Shown piece after piece: positions 11,657-21,788 of a stretch of DNA of 64,000 nt (positions are counted from its first letter, which is position 1; each line of letters opens with the position of its first letter). Under the pieces are notes generated by a model. It saw nothing but the letters and a program-made list of their open reading frames with translations, was not told where the DNA came from and searched no databases. This DNA comes from Turritopsis dohrnii (taxonomy: Eukaryota; Cnidaria; Hydrozoa; Anthoathecata; Oceaniidae). Made by a program: the position numbers and the translations under genes. Location of the stretch: NCBI GenBank assembly GCA_027922465.2, contig BQMF02000006.1, positions 1,984,001-2,048,000 on the forward strand. Reading direction: 5' to 3'.

Positions 11657-12218
11657 TTACTGATTTTCAAATATAGAGAAAGCATTACGTTCAACGTCAA
11701 GTTCAATGTCATTTGCTTCTGGTTCTGCATTATCATTAACTTCCCATTCTGATTCATCTGAAGAGTCTTCAACTTCTGCTGGTGACGTTTTATAGAATTC
11801 TAGTTCGCTTGGCATCAAAGAGGATAGGCTTATCGTTTCTTGCTCTTGAATGACTTCCATTAATGGACAGATATCATCAAAAGGGTCAAGACTTGGAAGC
11901 TCACTTGACCCCTTTGTAATCGCATCGAAGATTCCCGACTTTTTCCAGCCACTGGCGGTCACTTTCATTCCTTCTTCAGTGTTCATGTGATCGTACAAAG
12001 AGATAAGCCATGTTGCATGTAGAGGTTTTGAAACGCTTAGCCGGTAATCAATGTCGATATCGTCAAGTTCCAAGCCATTTTTTATTCCATTGGTGAGTTG
12101 TCTGGTGTGCCATTCTGAGAACTTTTTTCTTGTAAAGTCCTTTGCAGCCTTGTTAATGGACAAGTCGAGAGGCTGGTACAGGTTTGTCATGTTTGGTGGA
12201 ACTTTTGTAGCTAGGATG
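11657..12218 (-). pseudogene. pogo-type transposase, C-terminal part
   Basis: On the - strand this encodes TKVPPNMTNLYQPLDLSINK, the block holding the last catalytic Asp of pogo/Tigger DDE transposases, followed by YRLSVSKPLHATWLI, an ASGWKKSGI motif and an acidic tail ending in a stop at about 11657. The segment joins directly to the piece at 13617-13790 once the nested element is removed. The acidic, low-complexity end is typical of the family. Upstream coding sequence for the DNA-binding domain is absent from the element. Confidence 0.85.
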
Positions 12219-12220
12219 TG

Positions 12221-13614
12221 CCCAGCCGGCACAAGACGTCTTTTAGACGTCTAAATCAAGTCTAAGTTACGTCTTTAGAAAGACGTCTATCTAAAACGTC
12301 TTTTAGACGTCTTTAAGATATCTTGAAAAATCTAAGACGTCTAAAAAGCGTCTTTAAAAGTACGTATATTATAAGCACTTCTAAGACGTCTTTTAAACAT
12401 CTTTAAAAAGACATCTTTCTCAAGACATATTAAAGACGTCTTTAATATGTCTTTTTTTGTTCTTCCCGCTTTATTCGATTTTCGAATGTTAGATATTCAA
12501 TTTCATGACTGAGTGAAACAAAATCTTTTTGTTGTTATCTTCAGTCAAACTACGAGGACAAATGAATTAATGTTAGTGTGAAAGGTTTCATTATGATAAT
12601 ATTTGATGTTTAAATGCTGGTTGATTTTCGATATCATGATATGCTGCAACCTATATACCACCGCTTGATTATCGCATCTGAACCAAAATAATTCTTAAGC
12701 AGTTTCAAAGTTGTTCCTTCAGAAAGTTCTTGTTTGTGCTGTTTACAAAAATATGTAAGTAAGCTTTTAATCTGAAATTTTGTAAACTACTTGGTTGTTG
12801 TGCTAGTTGTGTAATAACATGTATATTCAGCGATTTAGTTGCTTTGCTTTTAAAATTTTGCTAGATTGGACAAAAAGCTGTAGTTTTAATGTCAAATGAT
12901 GGGTGTGTATTCTTTATGTTTACAGATTTACATACTTGATCATTTGGATTCAAACTTCTGATTTGGATTTTTGTAAGTTTTTTTTATTCTCTTTCGATGT
13001 TTTTGTTATGGATGTTAGAGATAAGAAGTCTCTTGCAAAATGTGTAAATGTATTGGTTTAGTAAATGGTATACAGAATTTTATACAGAAACCTTCCCTAC
13101 ATTATTTTTGTATTTCTTTATTTCATTTCAGGATGATGAGATATGGAAGAAATAATAACAGATACGATTTCAAATGCAAGTGAACGAAATACAGTGTCTT
13201 TCAAACATTATGTGTTTCATCAAGAACCTTAACTATATTTAAAGTCTTTTTTCTGGGTATATTCTACTTTGTGATTTTGTTGTATTTTGCATGAAAAGGT
13301 ACTGATTCATTCGAAAGAATACAAACATTTTAATTCAACTTAGATGTTTTACTTTCCCTTATGGCCAGGAAGCCTTTGTAAGACGTCTAAAAGACGTCTG
13401 GAAATAATCTGATTTGTCCGCTTTTAAAACGTATATAAAATACGTCTTAAAGACGTCGTCTAGATCTTTTGAGAAGACGTCATTTAGACGTCTAAAACAG
13501 ACGTCTTTTAGACGTCTTGAAAAATGGGTCTTAAAAGCGGACATTTCAGAACATTTTTAGACGTCTTTCAGACGCACGAAAAGACGTCTTTAAGACGTCT
13601 TTTTGCCGGCTGGG
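12221..13614. mobile_element. Non-autonomous element with AGACGTCT palindrome clusters
   Basis: This 1394-base insertion lies in the pogo transposase gene. Its ends are inverted (CCCAGCCGGCA at the left, its complement at the right) with a 2-base target duplication TG at 12219-12220 and 13615-13616. About 240 bases at each end are crowded with AGACGTCT palindromes and near variants (GACGTC, ACGTCTT, AAGACGT), many joined as AGACGTCTTTTAGACGTCT. The middle (about 12480-13360) is AT-rich with no convincing ORF. I do not recognise the family. Removing it with one TG restores the pogo frame between an AAC codon and the ATC codon of the TKVPPN segment. Confidence 0.85.
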
Positions 13615-13616
13615 TG

Positions 13617-13790
13617 GTTTTCTTCCAACAACTCAACCACTCTATTCGTTGTTTGACCACGGAAGACATCAAAAATAAGAAGTGCCTTTTGATTCTCACA
13701 TCCAAGCCGTTTATGTTCTTGTCGAATGTAAGGCAAGATGTAAGACATGAATACAAGCAAAAACGCACTAGAATTTGTTATTTTTAATCT
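13617..13790 (-). pseudogene. pogo-type transposase, middle part
   Basis: The - strand reads LPYIRQEHKRLGCENQKAL then LIFDVFRGQTT, the second catalytic Asp block of pogo/Tigger transposases, and VVELLEENH. It stops at the nested element's right end. The sequence upstream of LPYIRQ (above about 13790) runs straight into the right terminal repeat, so the first half of the gene was deleted before or after insertion. Confidence 0.8.
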
Positions 13791-13916
13791 TTTTTTCCGC
13801 GGCTATAAATTTTTGCGAATGCGACTCCTAGAAACATTTCGCGGGTATTTAATTTTGCGAAATCGACTAAAATTCGCGAAAAATTTGTACCCGCGAAAAT
13901 TTCTCGCCTTAAGGTA

Positions 13917-15198
13917 ATGGTTTTGCACAACCTGAAACACTATTTTATCTTGATGGACCAGCTGGAACAGGTAAAACATATATGTATAACTATGTTATTT
14001 CTGCTGCTAAAGCTAGGGGATGCATAGTTGCAACAGCTGCATTCACAGGAATTGCAGCAACCTTGCTCTCAGGTGGACGTTCACTGCACTCATTGTTTCG
14101 TTTGCCCGTTCCCGTTTTAGAGAATAGCGTCTGTAACGTGACACCAACATCAAAACATGCGGAATATCTTCGAACTGTTGATTTTTTTCTGATTGATGAA
14201 GCTACAATGGTTTCCACACATATTTTCCATGCCATTGATAGATTATTACGTGATGTTTGCAGCAGTGATGTGCCTTTCGGTGGTAAAGTATTTTTGTGGG
14301 GTGGGGATTTTCGACAGTGTTTACCAGTCGTGAAGAAGGCAAAACCGACCGATGTCATTGAGGTTTGCTTAACCAGTTCTGCATTGTGGGCATCAGTTTC
14401 AAAGTTCTCATTTACGGAAAACATGCGGGCAAGACCTGAAGAACAGGAATTCTGTGCATGGCTACTGCAACTTGGGAATGGTGAATTGCCAACTAAGCAT
14501 GACGAACCTATGAAAGGAGCTATTGAAATACCTGAATGTTGTGTTGTGCCAGAAAACACATCAATTGTATCAGTTATGTACGATGGACTGCAACCCGACC
14601 AATATGCAGACACAGCCATTCTGACACCAACAAATGAGCAATCATTAATTATTAATGATGAGGTGTTGGACAGATTGCCTGGCGAGGCAGTTTGCTATTA
14701 CAGCGCTGATGAAGTAGATTGTGATGATGACAATGAATGACAAAATTATCCACTTGATTTTCTTAATAGTATTACACCTTCCGGTATGCCTCCACATTGT
14801 TTGAAACTTAAAACTGGGGCTATCATTATGCTATTAAGGAATCTAAACATTAAGAAAGGTCTCTGAAATGGCACACGTTTGATTGTTCGTGAATTGTCAC
14901 ACAATTTTATCAAAGCTGAGGTTTTGACTGGGTCAGCTGTTGGAGAATTAATTTTTATACCTAGAGTACAATTGTCACCATCCGACACAGGTATGCCTTT
15001 TGTATTGAAGCATCGACAACTTCCTATACGGTTGGCGTACTCTTTTACTATTAACAAAAGTCAAGGTCAAATGTTTGAAAAAATTGGTTTGTTTTTACAG
15101 AGACCGTGTTTTTCACATGGACAGTTGTATGTTGCCTGTTCAAGGGCAAAAGCATTTGGTAATGTTAAAATCAAAGTTGCCGGTACCGGTAAGCAAGG
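13917..15198 (+). pseudogene. Helitron 2, PIF1-type helicase region
   Basis: Directly continues Helitron 2 past the pogo insertion. Walker A is DGPAGTGKT at about 13953-13979, the DExx box is FFLIDEAT at about 14183-14206, and WGGDFRQCLPVV and FTENMRA follow, all standard PIF1/Helitron helicase motifs. The frame has TGA at 14738-14740 and another near 14864 where the related copy has Cys. The C-terminal block LAYSFTINKSQGQMF and FSHGQLYVACSRA is intact. Coding sequence runs into a second insertion at 15202 and ends at 18080. The helicase core is the best preserved in the window apart from the two stops. Confidence 0.9.
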
Positions 15199-15818
15199 TT
15201 ATAGTATGGTAGATATAGGTGATTTTAAGGCATTTGTGGGAAAAAAATAATATAAAGCTGAGACTTTGCCAAGTTGCCCCAAATATATACAGAAGTAACC
15301 AAAAAAAATGCCCCGTCATGGGCATGAGTGGAAACCTGCTTTTTTTTCGAGTATGCGCATGCGCTAAAGGCGAAAATTTTTTTGCTCCAAATCTGTACAT
15401 ACTATATACCATTCGTTAGCATTTTTTATCCTGAGCAACTTTCTTAGTGGGAGGAACGTGTGAAAATGAAGTTACAAGATGTTATTTTGTTGAAAAGTCA
15501 AGACAGTGATAGCAACAAAACTTACTTTAAACACCTTTACCAGTAACTTGATAACCCTTTCATGATAATAATTTGGGAAAAAAACTCTACGTCGAGACAT
15601 TTTTTCACATTAAATGATAAAACACTCCATATAAAGGCAGAGAAATGGTTGAACCTGTTTTTTTCGATAAACATGGACCTGGATTGATCAGGGAGAATGA
15701 TAGATTAGCTATAGTTATTCAATAATCAAGTTAATCTTTGGCAAGTTCATCAATTAAATCGAATATATTTTCGTCCATGTCATCATATATATATATATCA
15801 TGATATAACTCACTAATA

Positions 15819-16118
15819 TCAACCAATACTCTTGAGTGTACATACTTCTAGAAAGTGTAATACCTTGCATCTACATCTGATAACTTTAGTCAAACATTCA
15901 GGGGCAATCTGCAAGTCATTCATGATTGGAACTAGAGAATCATTCGTAAGTTTCCATCCCCACTCGGTTGCTGAAATCTCGAAATTTTCTAGTAGTGACC
16001 ATTCAATAATTTGGTTATGACATCTTAGACCATGATAAAATGCTGGTCGTTGGCTAGGAGGTAGTTTTTCAGGTGTGATGATACCTTTGCATGCCATATC
16101 AATGTATTTACAATACCT
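15819..16118 (-). pseudogene. Second Academ-like element, C-terminal exon
   Basis: A - strand exon preceded by a pyrimidine-rich tract and AG acceptor near 16119. It encodes CKYIDMACKG, a proline-rich LPPSQRPAFYHGLR, ISATEWGWKLTNDSLVP, then IAPECLTKVIRCRCK, where the usual CXC-type cysteine cluster would start. The frame then drifts and stops at about 15819, so the cluster is broken. The WGW and AP..L..I.C.CK pattern is one I recall from the ends of cnidarian transposon proteins. Confidence 0.6.
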
Positions 16119-16481
16119 GTAAAAAGAGAATATACGCTAATATCTTTAGCGCCTATCACTGAGTTAAAAAACGATAACAAATATCGTCATAAATAACATA
16201 CTTTTCAACAAATTAAACACAAACCGAATCAAAATTAACTACCGTGCCAACTTAACTCCAAATATGCAGTTTATCTTAATAATACTGAAAAATAAGCGAA
16301 CCTAAGCCTTTTCAGCGTATCCTTCTCATTTCCACCATATAAAATTCTGAATACATGTATGGAAGCATGGCCAACTTAATGTGAAGAACCAAGGATTTCA
16401 TTTTAATAGATGAAGGATTGCTTGTTGATTGAAACGTTTATAGAAGTTAAGTTTAAGACGCCGATCTTAAAGGTAGCTTAC

Positions 16482-16659
16482 CTTGGGTTTTTGTGCCATC
16501 TTGGAAAGTGACGTAACATCTGTTATACAAGACAGCTAAAACAACGGTCGCCGTCACGAAAATGGCGAAGATGGTAGCATAGATTGATTTTTTGATGTCC
16601 AAAAATCGATCATTTTCCTTGGACTGGAAGAATAATCGTTTTCTTCTTTTAACACACAT
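16482..16659 (-). CDS. Host-like exon: basic N-terminus plus membrane anchor
   Basis: On the - strand an ATG at 16659 opens a 59-codon exon: a basic start (CVKRRKRLFF), a hydrophobic segment of about 20 residues (IYATIFAIFVTATVVLAVLY), then CYVTFQDGTKTQ and a strong AAG|GTAAGC donor at 16482. This is the layout of the first coding exon of a type II membrane protein, for example a Golgi enzyme. I do not recognise the protein. It lies between two fragments of the transposon gene on the same strand, upstream of the acceptor near 16119, so a chimeric splice is possible. It could also be a chance ORF, but the donor and the anchor together argue against that. Confidence 0.5.
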
Positions 16660-16985
16660 TCCGTGATTTTCCAAATGTTTCTACAACTAAATTCTTTATC
16701 TGAAAGCAATATTCCTGGATTTTAAAAGAATAATATTTATATATGTTATAAAAGAAGTCATTGGTCGTGAATGACATTCATGGTGAAATTTGACCTTTAT
16801 AAAAATTTATTGCGGGTTAGCTGTTCTTGTTTTTTTTCTTTTTCTTTTGACCAACACATTTTCAAAGCACATGCCAACCTAATCATAAAAAAGGTTCTTA
16901 TAATGCTGGGTGTTTCCACATTCAATTTTTTTGCTTGGTCAATTACATAAAGTAATGTGGAGTAAATACATGTTTCATCAGAAGA

Positions 16986-17787
16986 TTACAAATCAATGAT
17001 TGGAAGAAATGTGATTTTTGACTTGTCAGGACTGGAACCTTTAGAGACCGTTGCAGACTGCATGAACCCTGACCAGTTTGGTGTTGGCCTTTCAGATGGA
17101 GAAAAAAGGCGTGCCGATTTCCATAAAAGATCATACATCTCCATTGCTGATTTACTCGATGGTTGGTTTAAGCCAGGAAGAGGATCAAACTTCAATTGGG
17201 TCAAGCCTTTGGACCAAATTTTTTGATAGGTAACAATGTCAACTCCATATTCTTTAGCAAATGAAGTGGAAAGTATCTTCTTCGTTCTTGGTATAGCACT
17301 AACCATCCACAGGCTTTCGAGAAGAGCATATCATTCCCATACCATGGAACGTACCTTTTCCCGTCAATGTTGCAATATCATGATCAACTTTGTCAGCAAC
17401 CTATTGTGCAAACATTGGTTCTTGATTTCTTTCTACAAAATCTTCATTATTAGCAATTGCTGATTGTTTGAATCGTGATACTTCGTCATAAGATACAGAA
17501 AATCCTAGCCTGTGAAGATGCGTGATCAGCCATTTAGATCCCATTGTTTTATCAAGTTCAACGCCGACACCAAAAGGAATAGGCATAATAGAAGATCTTG
17601 GTCTAGCTGCTTGAATGATACATTGGGAAATGCTTTCACGTTTTAAATCCGAGGGAATAAGATACTTCATGAAATTTTTTAATGAGTCTGGCACTAGGCT
17701 AGATTTCTCGGTCTCCAATATACTCTCAATAGTAGACTTGAAAAGGGAATAACATCTTATGACTTCATTTTCACACGTTCCTGCCAC
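16986..17787 (-). pseudogene. Second Academ-like element, N-terminal and middle fragments
   Basis: Two - strand pieces. 17401-17787 is a helical segment ending in GFSVSYDEVSRFKQS, comparable with the GHGVSY block of the first element. 16986-17306 covers KEYGVDIVTYQKIW, a leucine/serine-rich stretch, and NWSGFMQ to ITFLPIIDL, comparable in position with PSWTGFN of the first element. Between them (about 17310-17400) the - strand reads as a DKVDHDIATLTGKGTFHGMG-like stretch with a stop. The start codon at 17787 lies inside the terminal repeat, so the original N-terminus is gone. Confidence 0.6.
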
Positions 17788-18025
17788 TAAGAAAGTTGCT
17801 CAGGACAAAAAATGCTAACGAATGGTATATAACATGTACAGATTTGGAGCAAAAAAAATTTCGGCTTTAGCGCATGCGCATACTCGAAAAAAAAACAGGT
17901 TTCCACTCATGCCCATGACGGGGCATTTTTTTTGGTTACTTCTGTATATATTTGGGACATCTTGACAAAGTTTCAGCTTTATATTATTTTTTTCCCACAA
18001 ATTACCTAAATCTACCATACTATTA

Positions 18026-18080
18026 TTTTAATGGAAAGATGTATACGCAAAATGTTGTCTTTCCACAAGTGTTGATTTGA
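18026..18080 (+). pseudogene. Helitron 2, last codons
   Basis: After the element at 15202-18022 and its TTA duplication, the + strand reads MYTQNVVFPQVLI and a TGA at 18078-18080. This matches the closing YTRNVVYQQVL block of Helitron 1 at about 9680-9715, showing that the two pieces were once one gene. It is far too short to find by ORF length. Confidence 0.9.
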
Positions 18081-19804
18081 GTGTCAGGATTCTTTGACAG
18101 TTGTGGCTTATTCTGGTATATAATAAGATAGCATAAATACCTACAGTAGATGCTTTTGTGGCTTCTTCTGTACTTATTATAAGTATAGTTTAAATACCTA
18201 CAGTGGTGGCTGTTGTTGATAGTTGTTGTGGCTTCCTCTGTACGTACAGCCACTGTTGAGACATGTTGTGGCTAGAAATAAATCATAAATACTTGGTGTG
18301 TGTGTGGCCACTGTTGATAATTGTTGTTGTTTGGCAACCTTTTACCTAAAGAACAGTCTGTATGTTTTGTTGTTTTTTTTAGGTGGAGTACAAGTCCCAT
18401 TGACTTACGTTCTCGCCGTGTACTCTGTTACCATGAATTGTGTATGAAGTAAACTTTGTAAACAATTCATGAACTAAAAGTCAGGGGATGTTGTATCTTA
18501 TTTCTCTAGGACTGTAACTTTGGTTTTTTTCATTATTTAGGTGTTATTATAAGAAAGCATGAAATATCTGAAGAAAATCCATAGCGAATGGTATTGTCTA
18601 AGGTTAAATCATTACTTTTTTTAACCTTTTTACCAAAGTATGATTAAAATACTGAAAGCAAATTGATTTCATTTTAGAGACAAAAGAGAGATTCCCATCG
18701 GTAAATACTATTTTTAGTTTGAAATAAAAATTTTACAGAAATTATTATGGTGCCGTTTTTGTTTATTTTAGATTAAAGACCACGAAGGATTGAAAACAAG
18801 ATCCGTATAACCATATTGCTCACGATGTGATTTACTATATCAAAGTTTTCGTCCATATCCGATTCGAAATACATTACGTCATCAATTTATATGGCTATTT
18901 GAATGTCATAGTTAATAAAAACGTTATGTGTTACACCCTTCTGTAAGATAAGTCATATAAGACATACTATGATTTGTATAGAGACAAGTTATCCTATAGG
19001 AAAGATATGCATTTATTTGTTTGGTGTAAAAACGGATTCTTTTTTAGCAACTGTAAAAAGGATTGGTTCTTATTGTTTTTCACTGAGAGCCGTGCCCTTA
19101 TATGGTATGGAAGTTCTAAACGATAGGTTCAGCTTGATTCTAAGGATTTAATTAAAATATATAATGTTAAATAAATAAACAGATGTCCAGTAGGTATGTT
19201 GTCGACCATATCAAGATTTAACATTGGGCAATATGAATGTCAAGCAAACGAAATAAAACACATAATTATGTTAAATAATTTTGTTAAATATATAATGATT
19301 TTGTATCCTGAATGGGAAATTTATGCTCTTAATAATTTGTCTGTTGGTTTTACTATTTCAGGTGTATAAGGCATTATCAAGAGTAATTGATATCAATTTA
19401 TGAATTGAGACGAACCACTATAGTCGTGGAATATCTGGTACACTTGAAACAATGGAACTACTGAACCAAGACAGGAGTAACAAATGTGACGTGCTGGGCA
19501 TTTCCAGCATATGTGGTCAGGAAACATTGATTCAAATCGGTTACTGTTCATTTGAAAGGAACATGTGACCAATTCAAGAATGTTTTATGTATACATATAT
19601 TGAGTTTTGTTGATTGACATTTAAATTTGCAACATAAAACTGGATGTTGTTCATTATATCTGTGTTAAGTTACCTGAACATTTTGGCAAAGTTTAAAAGA
19701 TGTCTGTTATGTATTCCTTGTTGGTTTTACTTCCTAGTGTTTCTTTATGCATACGAAAAAGCTATTTTGTTTTATAATAGATCATTTTCATTCATGCTCT
19801 TTTT

Positions 19805-20619
19805 ACGGTAGCAGCGAAGCGAATACCGTATTAAAACACCCTTGGACTACTCCTCCTCTTCCTCCTCCTCCTCCTCCTCCTCCTCCCGACCGAAATGGCA
19901 GTTTAGCCTGTGCAGCCTACCAATGTCGCTTTCGAAACTGCGTAAATTGCAACTTAAGAACGGAGGCTAATAATCTTTAATTAAACTATCAAAACATTCT
20001 TTATACGTTCTTTTAGTATTTTACCATAGATTCGCCATTTCCAATAAACATTTTCCTATTAAAAACACAGTGGGGAACTTTAGTTGCACCTAATTTGAAA
20101 CACGGTTAAAATAAACTTAAGCTTTGTTTTTGGTAACGTCTTGTGCTTCGAAGTTCGAAGCTCTCTTCTTCTTGCAGTTACAAAGATTCATCGAAAAATT
20201 CATCGAACTTAAACTTTTTAAAAGCATTTTACATTTTTTTTATATTTTGTGCGTGTGTATTTTGTTTGCTTGTCTACAAAAATGTCTTGGATTAAAGTTT
20301 GAAACGGTTTTACTTTGTTTCTTATATTTTTAGAAGACGTTTGTTTTTTTTCTCTTTTCGGTCTTACAGCTTTCTTTTTATAAAAAAAACTCTGATATAA
20401 AAAAAACGTAGTTTCGCGTATTGTGCATATTTCTTTTGTTTGTATCAAATAGTTTTCTGGTGGTTTTAGTTAAGCCCTGTTCACACTTTTTCAAATGAAA
20501 ATTGCCTTAATTTAAGCCAAGAGATAAACAGAGGTTGACAAAGCTTCATGGGGCTTTCAGACTAATTAATTTAGAATCTATTTCGTTTTGTACATTGCGA
20601 GTTGAAATGCTGCTACCGT
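19805..20619. repeat. Possible short non-autonomous element
   Basis: An exact 11-base inverted repeat, ACGGTAGCAGC at 19805-19815 and its complement at 20609-20619, brackets 815 bases with no ORF of note. A T-rich flank at both ends could hide a target duplication. With only 11 paired bases this may be chance. Confidence 0.3.
19851..19887 (+). repeat. CCT/TCC microsatellite
   Basis: Uninterrupted TCC/CCT trinucleotides apart from one TCTT near the start. It is a simple repeat and gives a false proline-rich ORF. Confidence 0.95.
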
Positions 20620-21788
20620 TTTGTGCCATATGGCTCTTTTTGGGACTATGAATGTCAGAATTTTTTTGAATCTGTACTTATGCATAAAAGAACTGGAAAT
20701 GATTGATTCATAAAGCATTTTGTTTTCCTTCTCTTTTCTATCTCCATCCCAGATTCACAAAATCAAATCTTTAAATACACGTTATCAGACTATCAAACCC
20801 GACCTTGTTTTGATTTTTTATATTGTGACATTACTTGATATTAAGTTTTTCATAACTGAAAATTGCTATGGGCCAATTTCTGATAACTTTTCATCAAATT
20901 ACTACATCAAAACGAGGCAAGGGAGCACAGTTTGGTATTTGGACATTTGAAGTAATAAGGTATTTGAATCGCAATATAACTAAACTGTACATTACATTGA
21001 TAGGATACATTTCAAGAAAACAAACGAAAATTACATATATTCTTTCAGTGTTGCTATTTTCTTTTCGCAGAGTGGTCTCCGTCCGGGATGTTTTAGGGTC
21101 TTTCACGCATTCCATATTTTCGCTGGCGAACGGGTGATTCCACGCACCCACTCCGCAAACCTTATATATTGATGTTGAATTTTACGGTCAAAATCTTCTT
21201 AATCGTGGTCAAATTTTTCGTGAGGCAATGTGCGTTTTTTTTACGATTATGATATAGTAGCATGTGTCTTGACGTCAGTTTTTTAATCTATCACGGGGAA
21301 TCATTGCATTGCATCCCTAATGTGACGCGACATTTTTGGGGAAATATCTGGAGAACCAATAGGGATAACTGACGTCTTCAAGGGTCCGCAATACAGGTGA
21401 TGGGGTTACGCAAAATTTGGGCCTAAATTTAATTTGTTGCTGCGGCTATGACGTCATCGAAATCTTTGATCGAGGATATCTCTTTAACCGTTGGGCATAG
21501 CGAAACAATCCCATTCTTGTTTTCGGCTTTACGTCACGCGGTTACGTCATAGCGCGCGGCGAATGTCTACCATATTGAATCGGGTGAAAACAGTTCGCCT
21601 ATTACGTTGAAAATCAGTTGGAGTAGGAGTGTTTAGAGTTAACATGTACGAATACGAAGATAATTTCCCATTGGAAGCCAAAAAAGATACAGACAGAAAT
21701 TAACATTGATTGGTAAGCAGCTCAACCTTCAGGATTATCAGGATTTTTATTGAACATTCGATAAACATCATTTTTTCTCTCTTCACAG

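Larger units (their letters stand above)
11369..13914 (-). mobile_element. Internally deleted pogo/Tigger-type transposon in Helitron 2
   Basis: Perfect inverted ends begin CCTTAAGGCGAGAAATTTTC and are flanked by TA at 11367-11368 and 13915-13916, the target duplication of Tc1/mariner and pogo elements. Near each end are repeated TTTTCGCG-type motifs. Inside, on the - strand, are only the second half of a pogo-type DDE transposase and a nested element (12221-13614). The first catalytic Asp and the DNA-binding half are missing, so the copy was non-autonomous. Joining the flanks with a single TA restores the Helitron frame just before its Walker A motif. Confidence 0.9.
15202..18022 (-). mobile_element. 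Second Academ-like element, deleted, inserted in Helitron 2
   Basis: Inverted ends of about 280 bases (15202-15486 and 17748-18022) begin TAGTATGGTAGAT, and a 3-base target duplication TTA lies at 15199-15201 and 18023-18025. The - strand carries fragments of a protein related in style to that of the 509-7097 element: a helical N-terminal part, an NWSGFMQ to ITFLPIIDL block, and a C-terminal WGWKL to RCRCK block. Most of the central domain is missing, and a host-like exon sits in the gap. Superfamily assignment is tentative; a Harbinger-type element would also give a TTA duplication, but the protein blocks do not look like Harbinger. Confidence 0.75.
18081..21150. other. About 3 kb without a recognisable gene
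   Basis: After the Helitron 2 stop there is a TGTGGCTNCTNCTGTAC-type degenerate repetition (about 18100-18350) that may be the Helitron 3' region; a weak palindrome ACTTATTATAAGT lies near 18173. The rest is AT-rich with only short frames and no domains. The one ORF with character (19747-19980) owes its proline run to the CCT microsatellite. Confidence 0.6.

Noticed and set aside
12221..13614. Cluster of CRE promoter elements regulating a nearby gene
   Set aside because: The palindromes occur at both ends of a defined insertion with inverted termini and a target duplication and have no adjacent start site, so they are first of all parts of that element.
13990..14619. 209-codon - strand ORF
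   Set aside because: It is a shadow of the well-conserved + strand Helitron helicase.
15202..18022. Harbinger element, from the TTA duplication
   Set aside because: The duplication fits Harbinger, but the ends are long and the protein blocks (WSGF, CXC-like tail) resemble the Academ-like element instead.
18100..18350. Helitron 3' hairpin and CTRR terminus
   Set aside because: I found only a weak AT-rich palindrome and no convincing CTRR end at the expected distance.
19747..19980. Proline-rich 77-codon ORF
   Set aside because: The proline run is the translation of the CCT microsatellite and no domain or splice context supports a gene.
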